Shown: positions 17,191 through 25,900 of the stretch, one piece after another
Layout of the letters: every line of letters begins with the position of its first letter
Numbering within the stretch: the first letter of the stretch is position 1
Source of the DNA: Mycobacterium sp. ACS4054
GTDB lineage: Bacteria; Actinomycetota; Actinomycetes; Mycobacteriales; Mycobacteriaceae
Direction of reading: 5' to 3'
Assembly (NCBI RefSeq): GCF_001667275.1
Contig: NZ_LZHV01000058.1
Location: 242,195-306,194, forward strand
DNA: 64,000 nucleotides
The notes under the pieces: generated by a model
What the model saw: the letters and a program-made list of their open reading frames with translations, nothing else
The model's database searches: none
What the model was told of the DNA's origin: nothing
Made by a program: the position numbers and the translations under genes

Positions 17191-18216
17191 TGCCCCTTTG
17201 GAACCGGTGATGGGCAAGTCGATGGGGGTGATGACGCCCGGCCGTGCGTCGCAGAGGAACGGTATGGCGTTGACGGCCGCGACGGCGGTGCTGTCCATCA
17301 ACACCGTCATCACGTCCTCGCCCGGTTTGCCGAACCGGATCGTGGCGTCGACGTGGGGCCGGCCTTCGATCACCACGCTGAAGCCCTTGGGGTCGGGCCA
17401 TCGCGGGTCGAGCGCGTCGTCGCTCATCGTCCAGCAGATGGCCAGCTCGACCACGGGGCGGCCGCCGCGGTGGCCGCGATACGTGCGGCGCTGGCCGCCG
17501 ATGGTGCCGGCCGCGAAGTCCACCCAGCCCAGGTGCAGGTCGCGGGTCAGCACCGCGGGCTCGACGAACGCGTCCTTGAAGTCGAGTTCGACGCCCAGCA
17601 TGGCGGCGATCATGTCCAGCGTCTCGAAGTAGCCCAACCCGAATCGTTGTGTCGCCGGGTCGATTTGCGTCACCGGCTCGCGCGGGGTTTTGCCGAATCC
17701 GAGCACCTTCCACACGTCCCACACGGGATAGGTTGTGCAGTCCAGGGTTTCGACGAGCTTGACATGGTCGACCTCGCGGCACGCGCCGGTGAGGAAGCCG
17801 GCGACGACGTTGATGAAGCCCGGCTCGAACCCGGTACCCAAAAAGGTCGCGCCGCCCTCCCGCGCCGCCGCCTGCAGCGCCGGGAGCTCGACCGGGTGAT
17901 GGGTGCCCGTCAGGAAATCACCCGTCGTGACGACGTTTATGCCGGACCGCAGCATCCTGAGCACCAGCTCGTAGTCGATGACCCGGGGCATGTAGTTCAC
18001 GCAATCCGGCCGAAGCTCGATCAACGCGTCGGCGTCGTCGGTCGCGGCCACCCCTGCCGGGGCCCGGCCGGCCAGCAGGCCCGCGTCGCGGCCCACCTTG
18101 TCCGGGCCGAAGGCGTGTACGCCCACCACCTCGAAGTCGTCGCGGTCCAGCAGCACGCCGAGCGCCCTGCTGCCGATGTTTCCGGTTGACCACTGGACTA
18201 CTCGGTAGGGCGCCAT
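17179..18216 (-). CDS. DapB-like NAD(P)H-dependent dehydrogenase (amine dehydrogenase family)
   Basis: 345 residues. The N-terminus has a Rossmann loop QWSTGNIGSRAL as in dihydrodipicolinate reductase, and the rest matches the 2,4-diaminopentanoate-dehydrogenase-like family common in mycobacteria, including GTGFEPGFINVV and WDVWKVLGFG. True lysine-pathway DapB is shorter, so this is a paralogue of unknown substrate. The start at 18216 is set by TACGGT (plus-strand 18224-18229) exactly 7 nt upstream. Confidence 0.78.
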   Translation of the reverse strand: MAPYRVVQWSTGNIGSRALGVLLDRDDFEVVGVHAFGPDKVGRDAGLLAGRAPAGVAATDDADALIELRPDCVNYMPRVIDYELVLRMLRSGINVVTTGDFLTGTHHPVELPALQAAAREGGATFLGTGFEPGFINVVAGFLTGACREVDHVKLVETLDCTTYPVWDVWKVLGFGKTPREPVTQIDPATQRFGLGYFETLDMIAAMLGVELDFKDAFVEPAVLTRDLHLGWVDFAAGTIGGQRRTYRGHRGGRPVVELAICWTMSDDALDPRWPDPKGFSVVIEGRPHVDATIRFGKPGEDVMTVLMDSTAVAAVNAIPFLCDARPGVITPIDLPITGSKGALTV

Positions 18217-18248
18217 GCCCCACACCGTAACCTCGGCGAGGCTCGGGC

Positions 18249-19133
18249 TCAGAGGGATTCGAAGTCCAGCCAGCGGTCGATGTCGAACTGATCGTCGACG
18301 GCGCGGATCGTGGCGCCGCCGTGGCCGGGATAGTGCGCGGGTATCACGGCGGCCTTCCCCTGGGCGGCTTCGGTGAAGATCCGGCGGCGGGTCACGGCCG
18401 CGGCCGGCGCGTCGACGTCGAAGGCGCACGCGTCGGCCGGTCGACGCAGTTGCAGCGGGCTGTGGGTCAGGTCGCCGACGAAGACCGCCGGCCGGCCCGC
18501 GTCCAGCCACAGCACCGAGGAGCCGGGGGTGTGCCCGGGGGCCGCCCGCAGCCGCAGCGACCGGCTGATTTGGTGCTCGTCCGACCACTGGACGAGCTGG
18601 CCCCCCGCGTCGACGGGCGCGACGCTGTCGGCGAACACCAGCTGGTCACCGGGGTCTTGGCCGGCGGGCCCGTCCGGGCAGAAGTGGCGGTAATCGGCGG
18701 CCGGCACCAGGTATCGCGCGTTGGGGAAGGTCGGGACCCACGCGTCGTTCTGGCGCAGGGTGTTCCACCCGACATGGTCGGAGTGGATGTGGGTGTTGAC
18801 CACCACGTCCACGGCGGTGCGGTCGATGCCCGCGGCCTCCAGCGCGGCCAGGAACCCGGTGTTCAGGTGGTCCAGGGGCGGCATGTGGGGGCGTTCGCGG
18901 TCGTTGCCGACCCCGGTGTCCACGACGACGGTCAGCCCGTCCACCTCGATGACCCAGCTTTGGACCGCGATGTGCCACTGGTCGGTCGACGGGTCGAAGA
19001 AGTCGGGCTCCAGCAGGTCGGCGTTGTCCCGCCAGCCCGACGGCGGCGTTTGCGGGAAAAATTGTGCACCCAAGTCGAATTGGAGTTCGGCCACCCGCGA
19101 AACGGTCGCGTGGCCGAACCGGACCGGGCGCAT
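18249..19133 (-). CDS. MBL-fold metallo-hydrolase
   Basis: 294 residues with the HxHxDH signature in NTHIHSDHVGW (H115, H117, D119, H120), GHTPGSSV and a C-terminal IPAHYPGHG histidine. These residues form the di-zinc site of lactonase-like and glyoxalase-II-like enzymes. A lactonase would suit a sugar-acid pathway next to a sugar kinase, aldolase and hydroxyacid dehydrogenase, but this is inference. The ATG shares one base with the fucA stop (TGATG). Confidence 0.82.
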   Translation of the reverse strand: MRPVRFGHATVSRVAELQFDLGAQFFPQTPPSGWRDNADLLEPDFFDPSTDQWHIAVQSWVIEVDGLTVVVDTGVGNDRERPHMPPLDHLNTGFLAALEAAGIDRTAVDVVVNTHIHSDHVGWNTLRQNDAWVPTFPNARYLVPAADYRHFCPDGPAGQDPGDQLVFADSVAPVDAGGQLVQWSDEHQISRSLRLRAAPGHTPGSSVLWLDAGRPAVFVGDLTHSPLQLRRPADACAFDVDAPAAAVTRRRIFTEAAQGKAAVIPAHYPGHGGATIRAVDDQFDIDRWLDFESL

Positions 19134-19786
19134 CAGGCGTTGCTGCGCAGGTAGCCGTAGACGCTGGCGAAGTTGCGGTTCACGTCCTCCGGGATGGGCA
19201 CCGGACCGCCGAGTGCCTTTGCGCCCCAGACGATTTGGGCGGTGCGTTCGACCAGCGCGGTGATATGCAGCACCTTGTCCGGCCGGGGCCCTACGGCCAC
19301 CAGGCCGTGGTTGGCGATCAGCGCGGCGCCCCGGCCGTCGAGCGCCTTGACGGCGTTGGCGCCGACGTCGGGCGTGCCGGACGCCGCGTAGTCGGTGCAC
19401 CGGACGTCCCCGCCGCAGTACACCGCGAACTCGTCGATGCAGGCCGGAATCGATTGGTGCGCAATGGCGAACATGGTCGCCCACACCGGATGGCTGTGGA
19501 TGACGCTGCCGATGTCGTCGAACGCGCGGTAGCAGGCCAGGTGCAGCTGCATCTCCGACGACGGCGCGCGGCCGTCCGCGGCGTGCAGCACGGCGCCGTC
19601 CGGGTCGACCAGGACGAGGTCGTCGAGCTGCATGTCGCGATAGTCGACCGACGACGGGGTGATGACGATGTTGCCGTCGTCGCGTCGCGCGGAGATGTTG
19701 CCCGCGGTTCCCTCGACGAGCCCCCGGCGCAGCATGTCCTTGGCCGCGTCCAGCACCGCGGCTTCGGGGTTGGCTACCGATTTCAT
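19133..19786 (-). CDS. fucA: Class II aldolase (L-fuculose-phosphate aldolase-like)
   Basis: 217 residues. Zinc ligands are visible at H97 and H99 (VIHSHP) and H160 (ANHGL), with the catalytic acid E78 in SSEMQLH; GTAGNIS binds phosphate. The family splits sugar phosphates such as fuculose-1-phosphate into dihydroxyacetone phosphate and an aldehyde, or acts as a 4-epimerase. Coupled by ATGA to the upstream serA-like gene. Orthologous in position to Rv0727c. Confidence 0.82.
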   Translation of the reverse strand: MKSVANPEAAVLDAAKDMLRRGLVEGTAGNISARRDDGNIVITPSSVDYRDMQLDDLVLVDPDGAVLHAADGRAPSSEMQLHLACYRAFDDIGSVIHSHPVWATMFAIAHQSIPACIDEFAVYCGGDVRCTDYAASGTPDVGANAVKALDGRGAALIANHGLVAVGPRPDKVLHITALVERTAQIVWGAKALGGPVPIPEDVNRNFASVYGYLRSNA

Positions 19787-20763
19787 GGCCCCAGCACCTC
19801 CGGGTTGACGATGTGGGCGGGCGTCTTGCCGGCCAGCAGCGCCTCCAGGTCGTCGGCCACCATCTGCGCCTGCCGAGCCTCAGTGTTCCACGTGGCGCCG
19901 CCGATGTGGGGCGTCAGCACGACGTTGGGCATGCCGGCCAGCGGGTGGTCGGGGGCCAGCCATTCGCCGACGAAGTGGTCCAGGCCGGCAGCGGCCACCT
20001 TGCCGCTGCGCAGCGCGTCGACCAGCGCGTCGGTGTCGTGCAGCTGGGCGCGGGCGGTGTTGAGGAAGACCACGCCGTCGCGCATGGCGGCGAACTGCTC
20101 GGCGCCGATCATGCCGGCGGTGTCGTCGGTGACCGGGGCGTGCATGGAGACGACGTCGGCCTCGTCCAGCAGCTCGTCCAGGCCGTGCCGGGCGTCGTCG
20201 TTGTAGGGGTCGTGGGCGATGACCCGCAGTCCCAGGCCGGACAGCCGCCAGGCGGTGGCGCGGCCGACCGCACCCAGGCCCACCAGGCCGGCGGTGAGCC
20301 CGGCGATCTCCCAGCCGCGGAACCGCTGATAGGGGATGCTGCCGTCGCGAAAGATGTTGCCGCCGCGGACATCCGAGTCAGCGGGCAGCAACTGACGGGT
20401 GGCCGCGAGCAGCAGCGCCACGGTCATCTCGGCGACGGCGTCGGCGTTGCGGCCAGGGGTGTTGAGCACCGGGATGCCGGCCGCCGCGGCGCCGGCGACG
20501 TCGACGTTGTTCGGGTCCCCGCGGGTGGACGCGATCGCGCGCAGGTTCAGCTCGAACACCGGCCCGCTCACCGAGTCACCTTCCACCACAACCACATCGG
20601 CGGACTCCGCCACAATGCGCTCGGCCAGCTGTTCGGCGCCGTAGATCCGCAGTGGGGCCTGCTCGATCCAGGGGTCGTAGACCACGTCGGCCAGCTCGGA
20701 CAGCTTGGCGAAACCCGGCCCACGCAGCGGGGCGGTCACCAGGGCGCGCGGTCTTGACGTCAC
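19783..20763 (-). CDS. D-2-hydroxyacid dehydrogenase (SerA-like)
   Basis: 326 residues from GTG 20763. Rossmann motif GLVGLGAVGRATAW, the catalytic region NTARAQLHD (Arg), and HIGGATWNTE for the catalytic His. The length matches single-domain hydroxyacid dehydrogenases without the ACT domain of true SerA, so phosphoglycerate may not be the substrate. An in-frame TTG at 20772 is an alternative start. Positionally equals Rv0728c (serA2). A TGACGTCAC site overlaps its first codons. Confidence 0.78.
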   Translation of the reverse strand: MTSRPRALVTAPLRGPGFAKLSELADVVYDPWIEQAPLRIYGAEQLAERIVAESADVVVVEGDSVSGPVFELNLRAIASTRGDPNNVDVAGAAAAGIPVLNTPGRNADAVAEMTVALLLAATRQLLPADSDVRGGNIFRDGSIPYQRFRGWEIAGLTAGLVGLGAVGRATAWRLSGLGLRVIAHDPYNDDARHGLDELLDEADVVSMHAPVTDDTAGMIGAEQFAAMRDGVVFLNTARAQLHDTDALVDALRSGKVAAAGLDHFVGEWLAPDHPLAGMPNVVLTPHIGGATWNTEARQAQMVADDLEALLAGKTPAHIVNPEVLGP

Positions 20764-20813
20764 GAACCCCAATGCTGGCGTACGGTGACGCCCGTGTCAC
20801 GTGATGACGTCAC
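20755..20813. promoter_or_regulatory. Paired TGACGTCAC sites flanking the divergent serA-like/xylB promoters
   Basis: TGACGTCAC occurs at 20755-20763 (start of the serA-like gene) and again at 20805-20813 (start of xylB), exactly 50 bp apart in the same orientation. TACGGT (20781-20786) lies between them, 7 nt before the xylB GTG at 20794. The symmetric TGACGTCA core and its placement over both starts suggest an operator for a shared regulator. Confidence 0.4.
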
Positions 20814-22152
20814 AATCGGCATCGACGTCGGCAGCACCGCGGTCAAGGCGGTCGCCGCGGACGGCGACGGCCGGGTGACGGCGCGGGCGCGGATCCCGCA
20901 CGAATTGCGGGTGCCGGCGCCGAACCGGCTCGAGCACGACGCCGGGGAGGCGTGGCGGCGGGGGCCGTTGGCCGCCCTCGCGCGGCGGGCCCGCCCGGAC
21001 GCCCGGGCGGTGGCCGTCTCCGCGATGGTGCCGTCGCTGACGGCCGTCGACGCCGCGGGGGTGCCGACCACACCGGGGCTGCTGTACGGCGACGAACGGG
21101 GCCGGACGCCACAACAGGAGGCGCAGCCGCTGCCGGCGCTGGGGGAGGCCGCGGAATTCCTGCGCTGGACCGCGGTCCAAGCGCCGGGCGCGGCCGGGTA
21201 CTGGCCGGCACCGGCGGTGGCCAACCACGCGCTGGCGGGCGAGGCGGTGATCGACTTCGCCACCGCCGCCACCGCGTATCCGCTGTTCGAGGGGACCGGC
21301 TGGAATGCCGAGGCGTGCGCCGAACGCGGCGCGCGGCCCGAGCAGATGCCGCGGGTGGAAAGCATGGGCGCCGCCGTGGGGCAGGTGCACGGCACCGGCG
21401 CGGCGCTGGCGATCGGCGCGATCGACGCGCTGTGCGAACAGATCGTCGCCGGCGCCGACCGCGTCGGCGACGTGCTGGTGCTGTGCGGCACCACCTTGAT
21501 CGTGTGGACCACCATCTCCGAGCCCCGGCAGGTGCCGGGCCTGTGGACGATCCCGCACACGTCGGCGGGCAAGAGCCAGATCGGCGGGGCCAGCAACGCC
21601 GGCGGCCTGTTCCTCGGCTGGGTGGACCGCGTCGTCGCGCCCGGCGATCCGGCCGCCGCGCGGCCCGGGCGGGTGCCCGTGTGGTCGCCGTACATCCGCG
21701 GCGAACGCACCCCGTTCCACGACCCGGATCGCCGGGCCATGCTCGACGCCCTGGACCTCACCCACGACGCCGCCGCGCTGCGGCGGGCCGCCTACGAGGC
21801 GTCCGGCTTCGTGGTCCGCCAGCTCATCGAGCTGAGCGGGGCGCCGGCGGCGCGCATCGTCGCCACGGGCGGCGGAACCCGCGTCGCGCCGTGGATGCGG
21901 GCCATTGCCGACGCCACCGGGCGGCCGGTCGAGGTATCCGCCGTGCCGGAGGGGGCGGCGCTGGGCGCGGCGTTCCTGGCGCGCATGGCGGCCGGCCTGG
22001 AAACCTCGATCGCCGACGCCGCTCGCTGGGCCCGCACCGAGCGCATTGTCGAACCCGACCCCGCCTGGGCCGCCCCGATCGAGGATCGCTATCAGCGGTT
22101 CCTGGAACTGGGAAACCGCCGATGTAGCGCGCTCCCCGGGGCGGCGTTCTAG
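20794..22152 (+). CDS. xylB: FGGY-family carbohydrate kinase (xylulokinase-like)
   Basis: 452 residues, with the ATPase-fold phosphate loop IGIDVGSTAVKAV, SNAGGLFLGW in the middle and RIVATGGGTRVAPWM plus PEGAALGAAFLA at the C-terminus, as in FGGY sugar kinases. It would phosphorylate a pentose, pentulose or polyol with ATP. GTG 20794 is set by TACGGT 7 nt upstream; an earlier in-frame GTG at 20785 would overlap the -10 box. Divergent from the serA-fucA-hydrolase operon, which may continue its pathway. Confidence 0.82.
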   Translation: MSRDDVTIGIDVGSTAVKAVAADGDGRVTARARIPHELRVPAPNRLEHDAGEAWRRGPLAALARRARPDARAVAVSAMVPSLTAVDAAGVPTTPGLLYGDERGRTPQQEAQPLPALGEAAEFLRWTAVQAPGAAGYWPAPAVANHALAGEAVIDFATAATAYPLFEGTGWNAEACAERGARPEQMPRVESMGAAVGQVHGTGAALAIGAIDALCEQIVAGADRVGDVLVLCGTTLIVWTTISEPRQVPGLWTIPHTSAGKSQIGGASNAGGLFLGWVDRVVAPGDPAAARPGRVPVWSPYIRGERTPFHDPDRRAMLDALDLTHDAAALRRAAYEASGFVVRQLIELSGAPAARIVATGGGTRVAPWMRAIADATGRPVEVSAVPEGAALGAAFLARMAAGLETSIADAARWARTERIVEPDPAWAAPIEDRYQRFLELGNRRCSALPGAAF

Positions 22153-22161
22153 GCTAATGCA

Positions 22162-22827
22162 ATGACCGACCAGGACCGCAAAGCCGCCCGCCGCGAGATC
22201 GCCGATGCCTTGTTGAAAGCCCTTGAACGGCGGCATGAAATCGCCGACGTCGTGGTCGAGTCCGAGAACAACGCGGCCGCGGTCGAGGCGATCGTCCGGC
22301 TGCTCGACACCTCCCACCTGGCCGCCGAAGCGGTGATGGGGATGTCGTTCGCTCAGCTCACGGTCGACTCGCGCCGCAAGATCCTTGCCGAACTCGAGGA
22401 CCTCAACAAGCAGCTCAGCTTCACCCTCGGCGAGCGCCCGGCCAGCTCCGGGGAGACGCTCGAGCTGCGGCCGTTCTCCGCCGACAAGGATCGCGACATC
22501 TTCGCCGCCCGCACCGAGGACATGGGCGCCGCCGGCGACGGGTCGGGCGGGCCGGCCGGCAACCTCGACGACGAGATCAGCGCGGCGCTCGGGCGCCTCG
22601 ACGACGAGGAGGCCGCCTGGTTCGTGGCCGTCGATTCCGGCGAGAAGGTCGGCATGGTGTTCGGCGAGCTGCTCGGCGGCGAGGTGAACGTGCGGATCTG
22701 GATCCACCCCGAGCACCGCAAGAAGGGTTACGGCACCGCCGCGCTGCGCAAGTCGCGCACCGAGATGGCGTGGTGCTTCCCCGCCGTGCCGATGGTGGTG
22801 CGGGCGCCGGCCGCCAGGCCCAGCTAG
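22162..22827 (+). CDS. GNAT-like acetyltransferase with GyrA-like helical N-terminus
   Basis: 221 residues. The C-terminal half resembles a GCN5 acetyltransferase (WIHPEHRKKGYGTAALR for the acetyl-CoA loop). The first 100 residues are helical, with EAIVRLLDTSHLAAEAVMGM and LTVDSRRKILAELEDLNKQL, which recall the coiled segment of DNA gyrase subunit A. Positionally equals Rv0730. TAGGCT at 22150-22155, which includes the xylB stop codon, lies 6 nt before the ATG, so it is probably leaderless. Substrate unknown. Confidence 0.7.
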   Translation: MTDQDRKAARREIADALLKALERRHEIADVVVESENNAAAVEAIVRLLDTSHLAAEAVMGMSFAQLTVDSRRKILAELEDLNKQLSFTLGERPASSGETLELRPFSADKDRDIFAARTEDMGAAGDGSGGPAGNLDDEISAALGRLDDEEAAWFVAVDSGEKVGMVFGELLGGEVNVRIWIHPEHRKKGYGTAALRKSRTEMAWCFPAVPMVVRAPAARPS

Positions 22828-22832
22828 CTAGC

Positions 22833-22873
22833 GGCGATCGCAAGCGCGGCGAAGCCGGGCGCGGCGGGTCGCC
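22833..22873. repeat. 41-bp intergenic palindromic repeat, copy 1
   Basis: A GC-rich element starting GGCGATCGCAAGCGCGGC and ending GCGGGTCGCC, able to fold into a nested hairpin. It lies between the convergent acetyltransferase and methyltransferase genes, just after the former's stop. A copy with 39 of 41 identical bases is at 56588-56628. Confidence 0.8.
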
Positions 22874-22882
22874 GCCATCGAG

Positions 22883-23788
22883 CTAGCCCAGCGTCGCGGT
22901 GACGGCGACGATGTTGCGCAGCTGCGACGTCTCGTCGTCCGGGAACTTCAGCCCGTAGTCGGCGAAGTACTCCCGGCGCTCGCGGGTGGTGACCTGCCAG
23001 CCGTGGGCCGCCAGGTAGTCGACGACGTTGTTGCGCTCGCCGTCGAAGAACAGCCCCGACAGGTCGATATCGCAACCGAGGTTGGCCCAGCGCTCGTTGA
23101 ACTGCTTGGCCCGCTCGGTCATCGTGCGGCCGGAATCGCCGTGGAATTCGGTGGCGAGCTTGCTGCCGGGCGCGCTGAGCTCGGTGATGTTGTCGAACAG
23201 CTTGTCCTGGGCTTCGGGCGGCAGGTACATCAACAGGCCCTCGGCGCTCCACGACGTGGGCTGCGCGGGGTCAAACCCGCTGCGCCGCAACGCTTCCGGC
23301 CAGTCGTCGCGCAGATCCACGCTGACCGTCCGCCGGTCGGCGGTCGGGGCGGCGCCCAGCCGGGCCATCGCGGCGCTCTTGAACTCGACGACCTTGGGCT
23401 GGTCCACCTCGTAGACCACGTTGCCGGGCGGCCAGCTCAACCGGTAGGCGCGGGCGTCGAGGCCGGCCGCGAGGATCACCGACTGGCGGATGCCGTCGCG
23501 GGCGGCGTTCAGAAAGAAGTCGTCGAAGAAGCGGGTGCGCACGGCGATCGAGTCGGTCTCCAGCTGCAGGTCCCGATCCCCGTCCTGCCCGTCCGGCGGG
23601 ACGACCTCGCCGTCGACCAGCTGGCGGAAGAATTCCAGGCCGACCGCCCGCACCAGTGGCGCCGCGAACGGGTCGTCGATGATCGGGTTGCCGCCCTCGC
23701 TGGCCAGCGCACGCGCCGCGGCGACCATCGTGGCCGTGGCACCGACGCTGGACGCCAGGTCCCAGCTGTCTTGATCAGTGCGTGTCAT
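22883..23788 (-). CDS. Class I SAM-dependent methyltransferase, paralogue 4
   Basis: 301 residues of the same mycobacterial family as the three genes at 10760-13542: SSVGATATMVAAARA, DPFAAPLVRAVG, AAGLDARAYRLSW, EVDQPKVVEFK, EGLLMYLPPEAQDKLFDNI. Positionally equals Rv0731c, next to secY. AGGAG four bases before the ATG is a clear ribosome-binding site, unlike the leaderless paralogue 1. Substrate unknown. Confidence 0.86.
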   Translation of the reverse strand: MTRTDQDSWDLASSVGATATMVAAARALASEGGNPIIDDPFAAPLVRAVGLEFFRQLVDGEVVPPDGQDGDRDLQLETDSIAVRTRFFDDFFLNAARDGIRQSVILAAGLDARAYRLSWPPGNVVYEVDQPKVVEFKSAAMARLGAAPTADRRTVSVDLRDDWPEALRRSGFDPAQPTSWSAEGLLMYLPPEAQDKLFDNITELSAPGSKLATEFHGDSGRTMTERAKQFNERWANLGCDIDLSGLFFDGERNNVVDYLAAHGWQVTTRERREYFADYGLKFPDDETSQLRNIVAVTATLG

Positions 23789-24030
23789 GCTGCTCCTATT
23801 TATTTAGCAAATGCAACGAGCCAGCAGAACTCTACGCCCCGCGGCTTACGGCTTCCTGTGTTTTTCGCGGCCTTGAATGGGCTGTGGCCGACGGCCCTGG
23901 ACGGGCCCGCCCGAATCAGCTGTTAGTCTCGTACACGGTTTGACGCGCTTTAGATAAGGCGGCCGTACGTCCTGGCCTGCGGGTGTTGGGCGCGTAATGC
24001 AGGAGACCCCCCGGCTGCGCAGGAGGAAGA

Positions 24031-25356
24031 GTGCTTTCGGCTTTCATCTCATCGCTGCGGACAGTCGATCTGAGACGGAAGATCCTCTTCACGCTGAGCA
24101 TCGTCGTTCTCTATCGGCTGGGCGCCGCGCTGCCGTCCCCCGGCGTCAATTTCCCGAACGTCCAGCAGTGCATCAAGGAGGCCAGCGGTGGCGCGGCCGG
24201 CCAGATCTATTCGCTGATCAACCTGTTCTCCGGCGGTGCGCTGCTGAAACTGACGGTGTTCGCGGTCGGGGTGATGCCCTACATCACGGCCAGCATCATC
24301 GTGCAGCTGCTCACGGTGGTCATCCCGCGGTTCGAGGAACTGCGCAAGGAGGGCCAGTCCGGCCAGGCCAAGATGACCCAGTACACCCGCTATCTGGCGA
24401 TCGCGCTGGCCATCCTGCAGGCCACCAGCATCGTGGCCCTGGCGGCCAATGGCGGGCTGCTGCAGGGCTGCTCGCTGGACATCATCGCCGACCAGAGCAT
24501 CTTCACCCTGGTCGTCATCGTGATGGTGATGACGGCCGGGGCGGCCCTGGTGATGTGGATGGGTGAGCTGATCACCGAGCGGGGCATCGGCAACGGCATG
24601 TCGTTGCTGATCTTCGTCGGCATCGCGGCGCGCATCCCGTCCGAGGGCAAGACCATCCTGGACAGCCGCGGCGGGGCCATCTTCGCCGCCGTCTGCGTCG
24701 CCGCCCTGGTGATCATCGTCGGCGTGGTGTTCGTCGAGCAGGGTCAGCGGCGCATCCCGGTGCAATACGCCAAGCGCATGGTGGGCCGGCGGATGTACGG
24801 CGGAACGTCGACGTACCTGCCGCTGAAGGTCAACCAGGCCGGCGTCATCCCGGTGATCTTCGCGTCCTCGCTGATCTACATCCCGCACCTGATCACGCAG
24901 CTGATCCGCAGCGGCAGCGGCGGCGTGGGCAACAGCTGGTGGGACAAGTTCGTCGGCAGTTACCTGTCCGACCCCAGCGACCCGATCTACATCAGCATTT
25001 ATTTCGGGCTGATCATCTTTTTCACGTACTTCTATGTGTCGATCACGTTCAACCCCGACGAACGCGCCGACGAAATGAAGAAGTTCGGCGGCTTCATTCC
25101 CGGCATTCGACCGGGCAAGCCCACCGCCGACTACCTGCGCTATGTGCTGAGCCGGATCACCCTGCCGGGCTCGATCTACCTCGGCGCCATCTCGGTGCTG
25201 CCCAACCTGTTCTTGCAGATCGGCAATGGCGGAGCGGTTCAGAATTTGCCGTTCGGCGGTACCGCGGTTTTGATCATGATTGGCGTCGGTCTGGATACGG
25301 TCAAGCAGATCGAGAGCCAGCTGATGCAGCGCAACTATGAAGGGTTCCTCAAGTGA
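24031..25356 (+). CDS. secY: Preprotein translocase subunit SecY
   Basis: 441 residues with ten predicted membrane helices, starting LSAFISSLRTVDLRRKILFT, with the plug region PSPGVNFPN and a C-terminal cytosolic RNYEGFLK. It forms the Sec channel with SecE and SecG. GTG 24031 is set by AGGAGG at 24021-24026. The 242 bases upstream (23789-24030) hold its promoter; TAGTCT (23924) and TAGATA (23951) are candidate -10 boxes and no terminator is clear. The stop overlaps the adk start (GTGA). Confidence 0.97.
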   Translation: MLSAFISSLRTVDLRRKILFTLSIVVLYRLGAALPSPGVNFPNVQQCIKEASGGAAGQIYSLINLFSGGALLKLTVFAVGVMPYITASIIVQLLTVVIPRFEELRKEGQSGQAKMTQYTRYLAIALAILQATSIVALAANGGLLQGCSLDIIADQSIFTLVVIVMVMTAGAALVMWMGELITERGIGNGMSLLIFVGIAARIPSEGKTILDSRGGAIFAAVCVAALVIIVGVVFVEQGQRRIPVQYAKRMVGRRMYGGTSTYLPLKVNQAGVIPVIFASSLIYIPHLITQLIRSGSGGVGNSWWDKFVGSYLSDPSDPIYISIYFGLIIFFTYFYVSITFNPDERADEMKKFGGFIPGIRPGKPTADYLRYVLSRITLPGSIYLGAISVLPNLFLQIGNGGAVQNLPFGGTAVLIMIGVGLDTVKQIESQLMQRNYEGFLK

Positions 25357-25898
25357 GAGTCGTTTTGCTGGGACCGCCGGGGGCGGGCAAGGGAACGCAG
25401 GCCCAGAAGCTCTCCGAAAAGCTCGGAATTCCACACATCTCCACCGGGGAGCTGTTCCGCAGCAACATCGAGAACGGAACCAAACTCGGCTGCGAGGCCA
25501 AGCGCTACCTGGACGCCGGCGACCTGGTGCCCTCGGAGCTGACCAACCAGCTCGTCGACGACCGCCTCAGCGATGACGACGCGGCCAACGGCTTCATCCT
25601 GGACGGCTATCCGCGGTCCACGGAGCAGGCCAAGGCGCTGCACGACATGCTGGGTCGCCGGGGCACCGACATCGACGCCGTGCTGGAGTTCCGCGTCTCG
25701 GAGGAGGAGTTGTTGCAGCGCCTCAAGTCGCGGGGCCGCGCCGACGACACCGACGACGTGATCCTGAACCGGATGAAGGTCTACCGCGACGAGACCGCGC
25801 CGCTGCTCGAGTACTACCGCGACGAGCTCAGGACGGTCGACGCCGTCGGCGGCATGGACGAAGTGTTCGCCCGCGCCCTGCAGGCGCTGGGCAAGTAA
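25353..25898 (+). CDS. adk: Adenylate kinase
   Basis: 181 residues, the short-lid form. The P-loop is GPPGAGKGTQ at residues 7-16; GYPRSTEQA and the arginine-containing SRGRADDTDD lid follow. It interconverts ATP plus AMP with two ADP. Coupled to secY by a four-base overlap. Confidence 0.97.
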   Translation: MRVVLLGPPGAGKGTQAQKLSEKLGIPHISTGELFRSNIENGTKLGCEAKRYLDAGDLVPSELTNQLVDDRLSDDDAANGFILDGYPRSTEQAKALHDMLGRRGTDIDAVLEFRVSEEELLQRLKSRGRADDTDDVILNRMKVYRDETAPLLEYYRDELRTVDAVGGMDEVFARALQALGK

Positions 25899-25900
25899 TC

